Positions 38,624-46,557 of a stretch of DNA of 64,000 bases are shown piece after piece (the first letter of the stretch is position 1; each line of letters opens with the position of its first letter). Source of the DNA: Sphingomonadales bacterium (GTDB lineage: Bacteria > Bacteroidota > Bacteroidia > Chitinophagales > Chitinophagaceae). The stretch spans positions 32,551 through 96,550 of the forward strand of contig VHBB01000006.1 in NCBI GenBank assembly GCA_016872155.1, in the 5' to 3' direction. The position numbers were made by a program, and so were the translations under genes. The notes beneath the pieces are model-generated. The model was not told the DNA's origin. It did no database searches and saw nothing but the letters and a program-made list of their open reading frames with translations.

Positions 38624-39822
38624 TGCGCCACACTCTCTGTGGTGGCATCGGCGCCGGAAATTTTCAGTAATTGTTCAATGACCGTCTCGACCATGGCGTC
38701 GGGGCAAGAGGCTCCGCTGGTGATCAGGATGTTCAAGGGGCGGTGTGTCGGCAAAAAAGAGGTCGAGGTTCTCTCTTGTTTCGTATGTAGATCAAAGTGA
38801 GTGATGGTGGTGTCACTGATTATCTTTTCGGCATGACTTATAAAATAGGTGGGTAGCTTTTCTTCGCAGAGTTCCACCAGGTGCGAGGTATTCGACGAGT
38901 TGTAGCCTCCTACGACCAATGCCAGATCGGCTTGGGTCTGCAGCATTCCGGTAACCGCTGTTTGATTATCGAGGGTCGCATAGCAGAGTGTATCGCGGGT
39001 ATCGGCGACCTGGTCTTCTCGCTGATAGCGTTCTACGATCTTCTTTTTTAAAAAATCGGCAATGGATTGTGTATCGCTAGCCAGCATCGTGGTCTGGTTG
39101 ACCACTCCAATGCGCTGCAGATCTCTCGCGGGGTCGAATCCGGCGGAATACTGCCCGGCAAAGACCTTTTTAAAATCGGTTAGGTTGCGTTGGCCCGCCA
39201 TAAAATCGGCCAGCACCTTGGCCTCTTGCATGTCTTTTATAACTAGCGCCGGCCCATTGGTGGCCGCATGCGAAAATGTGGCGCGCGTCTCTTCGTGATC
39301 GGGTTTACCATGAATAATGACGGTGTAGTTCTTTTTGGCAATGGCCTCGCTGCGGTTCCAAACCTTTTCTACGAAGGGGCATGTTGTATTATAAGGCTCG
39401 GTCTGAATACCGATCGCTTTTAAACGGGCTTCAATATCGAGGGTGGTACCAAAGGCGGGAATCAAAACGATGTCGTCGGCCTGTAGCGATTCGAATGGAA
39501 TCAATTGTTTTCCATGGGTGTCTTGCAAAAATTGAATGCCATGAGCCTGCAGATCGGCGTTGACCTGCGGGTTGTGAATCATTTCGCTCAATAAAAAAAT
39601 TCGTTTGCCCGGATGCTGGGCCACGGTACGAAAGGCAATCTCGATCGCATTCTCTACTCCATAGCAGAATCCGAAATGACGGGCCAGCCAGATCTTGATG
39701 GTCCCGAAGTCGAGCAGGGTGGGCGTAAAATCCTTTTTTAATTTGTCTTGCTCCTTGCGTTTGCGTTTTACCGCGCTAATCAGGGGGCTTCGGTAAATGA
39801 TGGGTACGTCAAAGCTCTTCAT
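38608..39822 (-). CDS. ispH: 4-hydroxy-3-methylbut-2-enyl diphosphate reductase, long form
   Basis: 404 aa, well above the usual 280-320. It makes IPP and DMAPP in the last step of the MEP pathway using a 4Fe-4S cluster. The three cluster cysteines lie in HFGFCYGVENA, NTTCPFVEKVW and SGASCPDAMV; the His/Glu motif is in GKPDHEET. The extra length comes from an N-terminal extension of about 50 residues and internal insertions. The ATG at 39822 is chosen because a TATCTTTG box ends 4 bases before it. An earlier start at 39864 would lie upstream of this promoter. Confidence 0.95.
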   Translation of the reverse strand: MKSFDVPIIYRSPLISAVKRKRKEQDKLKKDFTPTLLDFGTIKIWLARHFGFCYGVENAIEIAFRTVAQHPGKRIFLLSEMIHNPQVNADLQAHGIQFLQDTHGKQLIPFESLQADDIVLIPAFGTTLDIEARLKAIGIQTEPYNTTCPFVEKVWNRSEAIAKKNYTVIIHGKPDHEETRATFSHAATNGPALVIKDMQEAKVLADFMAGQRNLTDFKKVFAGQYSAGFDPARDLQRIGVVNQTTMLASDTQSIADFLKKKIVERYQREDQVADTRDTLCYATLDNQTAVTGMLQTQADLALVVGGYNSSNTSHLVELCEEKLPTYFISHAEKIISDTTITHFDLHTKQERTSTSFLPTHRPLNILITSGASCPDAMVETVIEQLLKISGADATTESVAHQFAL

Positions 39823-39826
39823 ATGG

Positions 39827-39834
39827 CAAAGATA
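39827..39834 (-). promoter_or_regulatory. -7 promoter element immediately upstream of ispH
   Basis: TATCTTTG on the minus strand, ending 4 bases before the chosen ATG. This implies a leaderless or near-leaderless transcript. Confidence 0.6.
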
Positions 39835-39910
39835 GGTCAGGTTGCCAATTGGGTCGTCGATCACGGGCCGTCGGCTCTACTGTTGCAGCCAGAGAAACTG
39901 TTCTATGTCG

Positions 39911-39918
39911 TATCTTTC
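39911..39918 (+). promoter_or_regulatory. Probable -7 promoter element of the GH13 lipoprotein gene
   Basis: TATCTTTC differs from TAnnTTTG only at the last base and lies 11 bases before the ATG. Confidence 0.4.
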
Positions 39919-39929
39919 AAAAAAAATCT

Positions 39930-41318
39930 ATGCGCCCGGTCGGATGGCTACTCGCTTCTTTGCTTTTTGCCGTTTCTTGTAAGCTGATGCCTCGAAACGA
40001 ATCGTCCGATTCCAACCTGTCAACTTCTATGAAAGGACCTTACACAGCCCCAGCTTGGGTTCGCCACACCACTATCTACGAGGTCAATTTGCGCCAGTAT
40101 ACGAAGGCGGGCACCTTTAATGCCTTTGCCCTTGAGTTGCCCCGCTTAAAAGAGCTCGGCGTGGAGACGCTCTGGTTTATGCCACTTACACCCATTGCTT
40201 TACAAAATCGTAAGGGAACGCTGGGGAGTTATTATGCCTGCTCTGATTACACCGCCATTAACGAGGAGTTCGGAACAGGGGCCGATTTTAAACAGTTGGT
40301 GCAGCAAGCACATGCTATGGGATTCAAGATCATCATTGATTGGGTGGCCAATCACACGGGTTGGGACCATGTGTGGACAAAGCAGCATCCGGATTATTAT
40401 CGTAAGGATTTGGCCACAGGCACCTTTCAGATCGCTTCGGGTATGGATGATATTATTGAGTTGGACTTTAGTAATTCTCGCTTGCGTGCTGCCATGATCG
40501 ATGCAATGAAGTACTGGATTACCGAGTACGATATAGACGGATTTAGATGCGACCTGGCCTTTTGGGTAGAGCTGGATTTTTGGAAAGAGGCCCGGCCTCA
40601 GCTCGATGCCATCAAACCGCTTTTTTGGTTCGGTGAATACGATGAGCTCGATAAGCCCGAATACGGCGAGGTCTTTGACGCCAGTTATACTTGGACCTGG
40701 ATGCACCGTGCCAACGATTTTTATCAAAAAGGATTACCTCTCGATTCGTTACGTACGGTCTTGCAACGCTACGATCGCATCGGCGACAGTAGTCTTCGGT
40801 CTTGGTTTACCACTAATCACGATGAGAATAGCTGGAACGGTACCGAGTACGAGAAATATGGAAAGATGGCCAAAGCGTTAGCCGTTTTCAGTGCGACCTG
40901 GAATGGGGTTCCGTTGCTCTATTCCGGGCAAGAGATCGGCAACAGAAAGCGAATCGCTTTTTTTGAAAAAGATCTCTTTGAGCGGGCCCCCGATGCCGAT
41001 GAACTCTTTGGATTCTATAAGCAATTGCTGCGTTTAAAAAAGCAGCACCCGGCGCTGGCAGCAGGAGATCCCACCATACAAACGCATGCGGTCAAGACGA
41101 GCGCCGACGATAAGGTGTTTTGTTTTGTACGAAAAAAAGGTAACCGCGAAGTGTTGGTCGTGTTGAACTTGTCGTCGCAGGCCGATCTTCATTTTGACCT
41201 GCTCGATAACCAGGTAATGGGTACATACCGCAATGCCTTTTCGGGAGCCGCCAATGATTTTTCTGCCACCCGTAGTTTCGAGATGCAACCCTGGGAATTT
41301 TTGGTTTACGAGAAATAA
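39930..41318 (+). CDS. Alpha-amylase family (GH13) lipoprotein
   Basis: 462 aa. The start at 39930 gives a lipoprotein signal with lipobox FAVSC. The GH13 barrel is intact: region I DWVANHTGWDHVW, region II with the nucleophile Asp in DGFRCDLAFWV, region III with the acid/base Glu in WFGEYDELD, and region IV TTNHDENSW with the third Asp. It hydrolyses or rearranges alpha-1,4 glucans in the periplasm or at the outer membrane. No SusC/SusD pair is nearby. It converges with degP, with a terminator between them. Confidence 0.92.
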   Translation: MRPVGWLLASLLFAVSCKLMPRNESSDSNLSTSMKGPYTAPAWVRHTTIYEVNLRQYTKAGTFNAFALELPRLKELGVETLWFMPLTPIALQNRKGTLGSYYACSDYTAINEEFGTGADFKQLVQQAHAMGFKIIIDWVANHTGWDHVWTKQHPDYYRKDLATGTFQIASGMDDIIELDFSNSRLRAAMIDAMKYWITEYDIDGFRCDLAFWVELDFWKEARPQLDAIKPLFWFGEYDELDKPEYGEVFDASYTWTWMHRANDFYQKGLPLDSLRTVLQRYDRIGDSSLRSWFTTNHDENSWNGTEYEKYGKMAKALAVFSATWNGVPLLYSGQEIGNRKRIAFFEKDLFERAPDADELFGFYKQLLRLKKQHPALAAGDPTIQTHAVKTSADDKVFCFVRKKGNREVLVVLNLSSQADLHFDLLDNQVMGTYRNAFSGAANDFSATRSFEMQPWEFLVYEK

Positions 41319-41348
41319 AAAAACCCGGCGCTTGGGGGCGACCGGGTT
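41316..41348 (-). terminator. Rho-independent terminator of degP
   Basis: Stem AACCCGG (41322-41328) with CCGGGTT (41342-41348). Read on the minus strand the stem is followed by a run of seven Ts, placing it 37 bases after the degP stop. It overlaps the 3' end of the GH13 gene. Confidence 0.8.
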
Positions 41349-41384
41349 CTCCATTTATTGTACGGTGTACTTTCCCTGTAGGTC

Positions 41385-42884
41385 TTATTCTTCTTCAGGC
41401 GCTATAGTAACCGGATATCGATATAGTCCTTCGTAGCCATCGTAAAATCCTTCGAGACTCAGGTTGTCGCCGCGCAGCCCTGCAATGGCGCGGCTGAGTT
41501 CTTCTATTGAACTCACTTCTACACCATTGATGCTGGTGATAATAAAATCCTCTTGCATACGAGTACGACTGAGCGGACCGCCTTTCGTGATCTTCTTAAC
41601 GCGGATACCTCCGTTGGCATCATTGCGTTGTGCCATTTTCTTGTCGGCATCTTCTAACTCGGCGCCCAGCAGATCACCCAGGTTATTGGCGGCCACATTT
41701 TGGTAGGTGCCTTGATCTGCTTTTAACACGGCCGATGTAGTGATTTCTTTTCCATCTCTTTTGTAGGTGATTCTAACATTGTCACCGGCATTTAGAGAGG
41801 CGACCGTGCCTTGTAATTCGCTCCAAGAACTGATCGGCACTTCGTTTATCTTTTTAATGATGTCTCCTTTTTTTAGACCGGCGTTGGCGGCCGCACCATC
41901 GGGGGCTACTGTTCCTACATAGGCGCCATCGGTGGAGTTGACATTCTTACCATCGGACATGATGCCCAAGTAAGGACGCTTTACATCCCCAAATTTGATC
42001 AGATCGTTCACGATCTTTTTAGCCAGGTTTACCGGTATGGCAAAAGAATATCCTGCATAGGTTCCGGTGGGCGCGTAGATGGCAGAGTTGATGCCGATCA
42101 ATTGTCCATCGGTCGTTACCAGCGCCCCTCCGCTATTGCCTTGGTTAACGGCAGCATCGGTTTGAATAAACGATTCAATGGGGGTTTGACTTTGTCTGCC
42201 ATTGATGCCGATAGAGCGTCCTTTGGCACTGATAATACCAGCGGTAACCGTGGTCTCGAGCGTAAGCGGGTAGCCAATGGCCAGTACCCACTGCCCTAAT
42301 TTAATGTTATCGGAATTACCGTAGATCAGGTAGGGAAATCCGGTTCCGTCGATCTTTAAAACAGCGATATCGCTGCTGGGGTCTTTGCCGATCAATTTGG
42401 CTTTATAATTTTTTTTATTGCTGAGTGTTACGGTAATTTCTTCGGCCACGCCGCTGCCCCCGTCGGAGATTACGTGGTTGTTGGTAACGATATAGCCGTC
42501 GTCACTAATCAGGACACCGCTGCCCGACGCTCTTTGCTCGGGTTGTATTTGCGGGTAATTAAAAAATTGATCGAAGAAATCATCGAACATACCGCCGCGG
42601 TTACGATTGGGAAGTTGGTTGGTGATGCGTTTGGCCGGGGTCTTTGTTTTGATGTGTACGACAGCAGGTACCGCAGCATTGGCGGCCTTAGTAAAATCGG
42701 TTGCCTCTGTACCCGGGGCCGCATTTCCGAAGAATCCGGCATAGTTGACCGGCGCTTTTCCATCGGTCGATTGATAAAATCCGGTACCGGGTCGTCCGGG
42801 CATAAAATACGTGTACAGCCCAACACTGCTAATAGCCGATACCGCACTAACTCCAATAACCAGTAAAAGTTGTTTCCATTTCAT
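41385..42884 (-). CDS. degP: DegP/HtrA (Do-like) periplasmic serine protease
   Basis: 499 aa. An N-terminal hydrophobic segment (LLLVIGVSAVSAISSVGLYTY) serves as signal or anchor. The trypsin-like domain carries the triad His in TNNHVISDGG, Asp in SSDIAVLKI and Ser in NQGNSGGALV. Two PDZ domains follow (from about residue 300), the second with ITKGGPLSRTRMQEDFIITSINGVEV. It degrades or refolds damaged envelope proteins. It is monocistronic, with a clear terminator downstream. Confidence 0.95.
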   Translation of the reverse strand: MKWKQLLLVIGVSAVSAISSVGLYTYFMPGRPGTGFYQSTDGKAPVNYAGFFGNAAPGTEATDFTKAANAAVPAVVHIKTKTPAKRITNQLPNRNRGGMFDDFFDQFFNYPQIQPEQRASGSGVLISDDGYIVTNNHVISDGGSGVAEEITVTLSNKKNYKAKLIGKDPSSDIAVLKIDGTGFPYLIYGNSDNIKLGQWVLAIGYPLTLETTVTAGIISAKGRSIGINGRQSQTPIESFIQTDAAVNQGNSGGALVTTDGQLIGINSAIYAPTGTYAGYSFAIPVNLAKKIVNDLIKFGDVKRPYLGIMSDGKNVNSTDGAYVGTVAPDGAAANAGLKKGDIIKKINEVPISSWSELQGTVASLNAGDNVRITYKRDGKEITTSAVLKADQGTYQNVAANNLGDLLGAELEDADKKMAQRNDANGGIRVKKITKGGPLSRTRMQEDFIITSINGVEVSSIEELSRAIAGLRGDNLSLEGFYDGYEGLYRYPVTIAPEEE

Positions 42885-42971
42885 AGTAACATTCTTTTTT
42901 TAGGGGGTGCAAATTAAATGCCCCGCTTCGCAAAATAACAAACTGTCAGTTGGTCGGGGTAGCTCGAGGTG

Positions 42972-43979
42972 TCAGTTTAACATTTTTTTGTTGAGAAAGG
43001 TCAGTGTGTTGACCCCGTCGGCGTAATCCCCGATAGCGGGATGCTGGCTGCTGCCAAAGGGTAGGGCTCCTGTGCCAACCAGGCACTGAAGATCGGGCAG
43101 GGCCGCTACATTGGCCAGGGTCCCTGCTGCCTGGCTATAGTATTCGTAGTGTAACTGACCAAGTGGCGCGAACAGCAACGATTGCTCTACCAGCAGCAGG
43201 CTGCCATTGGTCATGTAATAAGTTTTGTTAAGAATGTGCAAGGCCAACTGGTAATCGTAGTTGTTCTTGTACTTGTGATGTTCGCCCAGGTGCGCATATT
43301 TTTTAAAGGCTTCTAATAGCGGAACAAAATCATAGCCAACGGGCACATAAAGCTTAGTTACATTTCGGCAGCCCATGCCAAAATACAAGTGTACGTCATC
43401 GGCCAGGGCTTCGAGCTCGGCGGGCGTTTCCTTGCCGCTTAGCAGGGCCGCCGCCGTACGATTCTGGCGAATAAGGTGGGGGTATTTATTAAAATAGTAC
43501 GAAAAATACCGAGAAGAGTTGTTGCTACCCGTGGCAATGTAGGCATCGGCGCCATTGAGCCTCTCGGCCGTTTGCAGATAGGGTGCCAGGGTCGGCTCCC
43601 ATTGCAATAGCTGCTCAAACAGGTGGGGTAGCAGCACGGCATCTTTAGAAGATAACTTAATCAGAGACCTGTGGCCGCTTATAAAAACACAGAGCCAGTC
43701 ATGAAAGCCCACCAGTGGTATGTTACCGGCCATTACTATGCCCACCGTTTGGGGACTGTCTTGAATAGCGGGTATCTGTTCGGTCGCGGCCCATTGCGTT
43801 AGCACAGGCTCCACGAGCCAGTGGCGAGCCATATGCGCAACGGCATAATCGATAAAGGCCTTGGTAAACCAGCCGTTTTGCTGCTCGGCCCTTAGCTTGG
43901 CTTCTTGCCAGGCAGTGCCATTGGACAACATATAGGCACCCAGCCGGGTCAGCAAAGAAATTCGTTGTGGTAAATTCAT
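42972..43979 (-). CDS. LuxC-like acyl-CoA reductase family protein
   Basis: 335 aa of the aldehyde-dehydrogenase superfamily branch that includes LuxC, the fatty acid reductase subunit. Marks include VGIVMAGNIPLVGFHDWLCV, LIKLSSKDAVLLP, YIATGSNNSSRYFSYYF and FGMGCRNVTKLYVP, where the Cys in GMGCRN is in the catalytic position. LuxC reduces activated fatty acids to aldehydes. LuxD, LuxE and luciferase genes are absent, so bioluminescence is not implied. The gene is divergent from a two-cluster ferredoxin, a pairing that suggests an electron source. Confidence 0.85.
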   Translation of the reverse strand: MNLPQRISLLTRLGAYMLSNGTAWQEAKLRAEQQNGWFTKAFIDYAVAHMARHWLVEPVLTQWAATEQIPAIQDSPQTVGIVMAGNIPLVGFHDWLCVFISGHRSLIKLSSKDAVLLPHLFEQLLQWEPTLAPYLQTAERLNGADAYIATGSNNSSRYFSYYFNKYPHLIRQNRTAAALLSGKETPAELEALADDVHLYFGMGCRNVTKLYVPVGYDFVPLLEAFKKYAHLGEHHKYKNNYDYQLALHILNKTYYMTNGSLLLVEQSLLFAPLGQLHYEYYSQAAGTLANVAALPDLQCLVGTGALPFGSSQHPAIGDYADGVNTLTFLNKKMLN

Positions 43980-43989
43980 GCCGCTCTGT

Positions 43990-43997
43990 TAAATTTG
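43990..43997 (+). promoter_or_regulatory. -7 promoter element of the ferredoxin gene
   Basis: TAAATTTG matches TAnnTTTG; the ferredoxin ATG is 38 bases downstream. Confidence 0.55.
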
Positions 43998-44035
43998 TAA
44001 TGCAAAAGTAGTCGTCAACTTTTAATCTATCGTTT

Positions 44036-44383
44036 ATGGCAATCAAGATAACAGAAGAATGTATAAACTGCGGTGCCTGCGAGCCCGAGTGTCCCAATAA
44101 CGCGATCTACGAAGGAGGAGTGGAATGGGCCATTGCCGATGGCACTACGGTAAAGGGGTCCTTTACCCTTATGGACGGATCGGTGGTAGATGCGGGTCAA
44201 AAGAATCACCCCATTGCCGCCGATACCTATTACATTACTCCCAACAAGTGCACCGAGTGCCAGGGCTTTCATGAAGAGCCACAATGTGCAGCGGTTTGTC
44301 CTGTTGATTGCTGTGTGCCCGACGAATTATACAAAGAGACCGTAGATCAACTGATGGAGAAAAAAGAAAAGCTCCATATTTAG
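44036..44383 (+). CDS. 2x[4Fe-4S] ferredoxin
   Basis: 115 aa cytoplasmic electron carrier. First cluster motif CINCGACEPECPNNAIYEG; second CTECQGFHEEPQCAAVCPVDCC, with the longer spacing of the Chromatium/Azotobacter-like group. The two motifs flank an insert of about 40 residues. It is divergent from the LuxC-like gene and 16 bases upstream of ddl. The partner enzyme is not shown by sequence. Confidence 0.95.
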   Translation: MAIKITEECINCGACEPECPNNAIYEGGVEWAIADGTTVKGSFTLMDGSVVDAGQKNHPIAADTYYITPNKCTECQGFHEEPQCAAVCPVDCCVPDELYKETVDQLMEKKEKLHI

Positions 44384-44399
44384 TTCCCTTACTTCGCCC

Positions 44400-45407
44400 A
44401 TGAGTTCCAAAAAAATAGCACTGGTTACCGGCGGTTACTCCGGAGAATCAGTTATTTCGTATCGTACCGCTGGCACCATTCGTCAGCACCTCGATCCGGC
44501 GCTGTTCGAGGTGCATTGGATCGATATTACCCGTGCCGGTTGGTTTCATGTGGGTGATGAAGAGCAACGCACTCCAGTTTGCAAAGATGATTTTTCGGTA
44601 ACGATCGGTGGCCAGCGTTTGCAGTTCGATGCCATCTTTATTGCCATGCATGGAACGCCGGGCGAAGATGGAAAACTGCAGGGCTATTTTGATATGTTGG
44701 GTATTCCCTACACGGGTTGTGATGCCACTACGTCGGCCCTAACGTTCAATAAACGCTATGCAACGGCTGTGGCCGCAGCGGCCGGTGTTGCCGTAGCCAA
44801 TTCGGTATTGCTGGTCAAGGGAAACAGCGAAGATGCGGAGCAGCGGTTGGCCTCATTACACTTTCCTGTATTTGTAAAGCCCAACAATGGCGGATCGAGC
44901 ATTGGTATGTCTAAGGTAGAGCAGTCGGGGCCTGCCCTGCAAGCTGCCCTCCAAAAGGCCTTTGCCGAAGATGACCAGGTGCTTGTCGAAGAGATGATCC
45001 AGGGAAGGGAGTTTACAGTGGGTGTTTTTAGCAAGGCGGGTTCACTTACTGTACTGCCGATTACCGAAGTAAAGGCCGATGCTGATATGCCCTTTTTTGA
45101 TTTTGTAGCCAAATACCAGGGAAAATCTACCGAGACCACTCCAGCCGAGATCGATGAGCTCATGGCCAAGAAGATTAGACAGGCTGCTCAACAAGTTTAC
45201 CGGGCTTTCAATTGCCATGGGGTCGTTCGAATCGACTTTATTTATAACGAAAAAGAACAGCGACCCTATATGCTCGAGTTGAACTCCATTCCCGGCCAGA
45301 GCGAAGCCAGTATTATTCCCCAACAAGTTCGGAGCATGGGTTGGACCCTGCGCTCGTTTTACGAGGCGCTCTTACTTGATTGCATATTCTCTTCAACCCA
45401 ATCGTAA
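44400..45407 (+). CDS. ddl: D-alanine--D-alanine ligase
   Basis: 335 aa ATP-grasp enzyme that makes the D-Ala-D-Ala end of peptidoglycan precursors. Signatures: ALVTGGYSGESVIS, MHGTPGEDGKLQGYFDMLGIPYTG, KPNNGGSSIGMSKV, and LELNSIPGQSEASIIPQ. It lies between the ferredoxin and a PASTA protein. The PASTA gene starts 5 bases after its stop, so the two are probably one transcript with related cell-wall roles. Confidence 0.97.
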   Translation: MSSKKIALVTGGYSGESVISYRTAGTIRQHLDPALFEVHWIDITRAGWFHVGDEEQRTPVCKDDFSVTIGGQRLQFDAIFIAMHGTPGEDGKLQGYFDMLGIPYTGCDATTSALTFNKRYATAVAAAAGVAVANSVLLVKGNSEDAEQRLASLHFPVFVKPNNGGSSIGMSKVEQSGPALQAALQKAFAEDDQVLVEEMIQGREFTVGVFSKAGSLTVLPITEVKADADMPFFDFVAKYQGKSTETTPAEIDELMAKKIRQAAQQVYRAFNCHGVVRIDFIYNEKEQRPYMLELNSIPGQSEASIIPQQVRSMGWTLRSFYEALLLDCIFSSTQS

Positions 45408-45412
45408 TCGGC

Positions 45413-46207
45413 ATGTTCGATTTTATTACCAAGCGGTCATTAGGGTTTAACATGGTGGTAGGACTTCTGTTGGCCCTGTTGTTATTTGGTTTTTTCTTGT
45501 TTTCGTTGGGATGGGTAACGGGGCATGGCAACGCCTCCACTGTGCCGAATCTTACCGGTAAAAGTTTTGAAGAGGCCAAGCTATTGCTCGAAAAAGCGGG
45601 ATTTGAATACGAGATCCAAGATTCGGTCTATGTAGATACGGTACCTCCGCTACAGATCATCAAGCAAATTCCCGATGCCGACGAGGTGGTCAAGTCGAAT
45701 CGTACCATTCTGTTGATCGTTCGTAGTGTCGATCCGCCATTGGTCGAAATGCCCAACCTGATCGGATATAGTTTTCGCAATGCAGAAGTTGTATTGGGCA
45801 CTATGGACCTCAATGTCGGCGATACGCTTTTTCGACCCGACTTTGCCCGCAATGCCGTGTTGGAGCAGCGCTATAACGGAGCTCCTATTGCTGCCGGAAC
45901 CCGTATTCGAAAAGGAAGTTTGATCACCTTGGTATTGGGTGATGGAATCGGCGATCAGCCCATTGGGGTGCCCGGTTTGATCGGGTTGAATTACGCGGCT
46001 GCAAAAGCCATTATAGATAGCAGTCGACTCGGTTTTGGGACCATTGTACTAGATGCCGGTCTTCGGGATACCTTGTCTGGCTTTATTTACCGGCAAAGTC
46101 CGGCCCGGCTGGATGAGGATGGGCTTCCTGTAAAAATTAGACCCGGCCAATTGATCGATATCTGGATCGGTGCCGATCGCCCTGTAATCGATACTTTAAA
46201 TAATTAA
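45413..46207 (+). CDS. Single-pass membrane protein with three PASTA domains
   Basis: 264 aa from the ATG at 45413. A short cytoplasmic start is followed by one membrane helix (MVVGLLLALLLFGFFLFSLGW), then three PASTA modules: VPNLTGKSFEEAKLLLEKAG, MPNLIGYSFRNAEVVLG and VPGLIGLNYAAAKAIID. PASTA domains bind muropeptides or beta-lactam-like ligands and normally occur on Ser/Thr kinases or penicillin-binding proteins. Neither catalytic domain is present here. Linkage to ddl suggests a peptidoglycan-related role; this is inference. Confidence 0.88.
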   Translation: MFDFITKRSLGFNMVVGLLLALLLFGFFLFSLGWVTGHGNASTVPNLTGKSFEEAKLLLEKAGFEYEIQDSVYVDTVPPLQIIKQIPDADEVVKSNRTILLIVRSVDPPLVEMPNLIGYSFRNAEVVLGTMDLNVGDTLFRPDFARNAVLEQRYNGAPIAAGTRIRKGSLITLVLGDGIGDQPIGVPGLIGLNYAAAKAIIDSSRLGFGTIVLDAGLRDTLSGFIYRQSPARLDEDGLPVKIRPGQLIDIWIGADRPVIDTLNN

Positions 46208-46221
46208 TTATTTATTTATTT

Positions 46222-46530
46222 ATGGATACAATTACCGTAGAAGAACTAAAGCGCCGGATGGACAGTGGCGAAAAGATGACCATCATCGACTGCCGCGAGC
46301 CTCATGAGTACGCCGAATTTAACATCGGAGCTACGCTGATTCCGCTGGGTAAGATTCAATCCATGCAACTGGATGAACTCGAAGACCATAAAGAAGATGA
46401 AGTGATTATTCATTGCCGCAGCGGACAGCGAAGTATGATGGCCTGTATGTTTCTCGATGCGCTCGGGTACAAGCATACCCGCAACCTGGTAGGAGGAATG
46501 TTGGCCTGGCAACAGCAAGTTGGTAAATGA
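46222..46530 (+). CDS. Rhodanese-like domain protein
   Basis: 102 aa, one rhodanese domain without signal peptide. The active-site loop is HCRSGQRS with the catalytic Cys, and MTIIDCREPHEY and NLVGGMLAW are conserved. It probably transfers sulfane sulfur or binds anions; the substrate is unknown. It follows the PASTA gene by 14 AT-rich bases and may be the last gene of the ddl transcript. Confidence 0.92.
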   Translation: MDTITVEELKRRMDSGEKMTIIDCREPHEYAEFNIGATLIPLGKIQSMQLDELEDHKEDEVIIHCRSGQRSMMACMFLDALGYKHTRNLVGGMLAWQQQVGK

Positions 46531-46557
46531 GGATGGCCTGTTGTCTCCTTCGGTCGT

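Noticed and set aside
42972..43979. Bioluminescence operon
   Set aside because: Only a LuxC-like protein is present; there are no luxA, luxB, luxD or luxE genes nearby.
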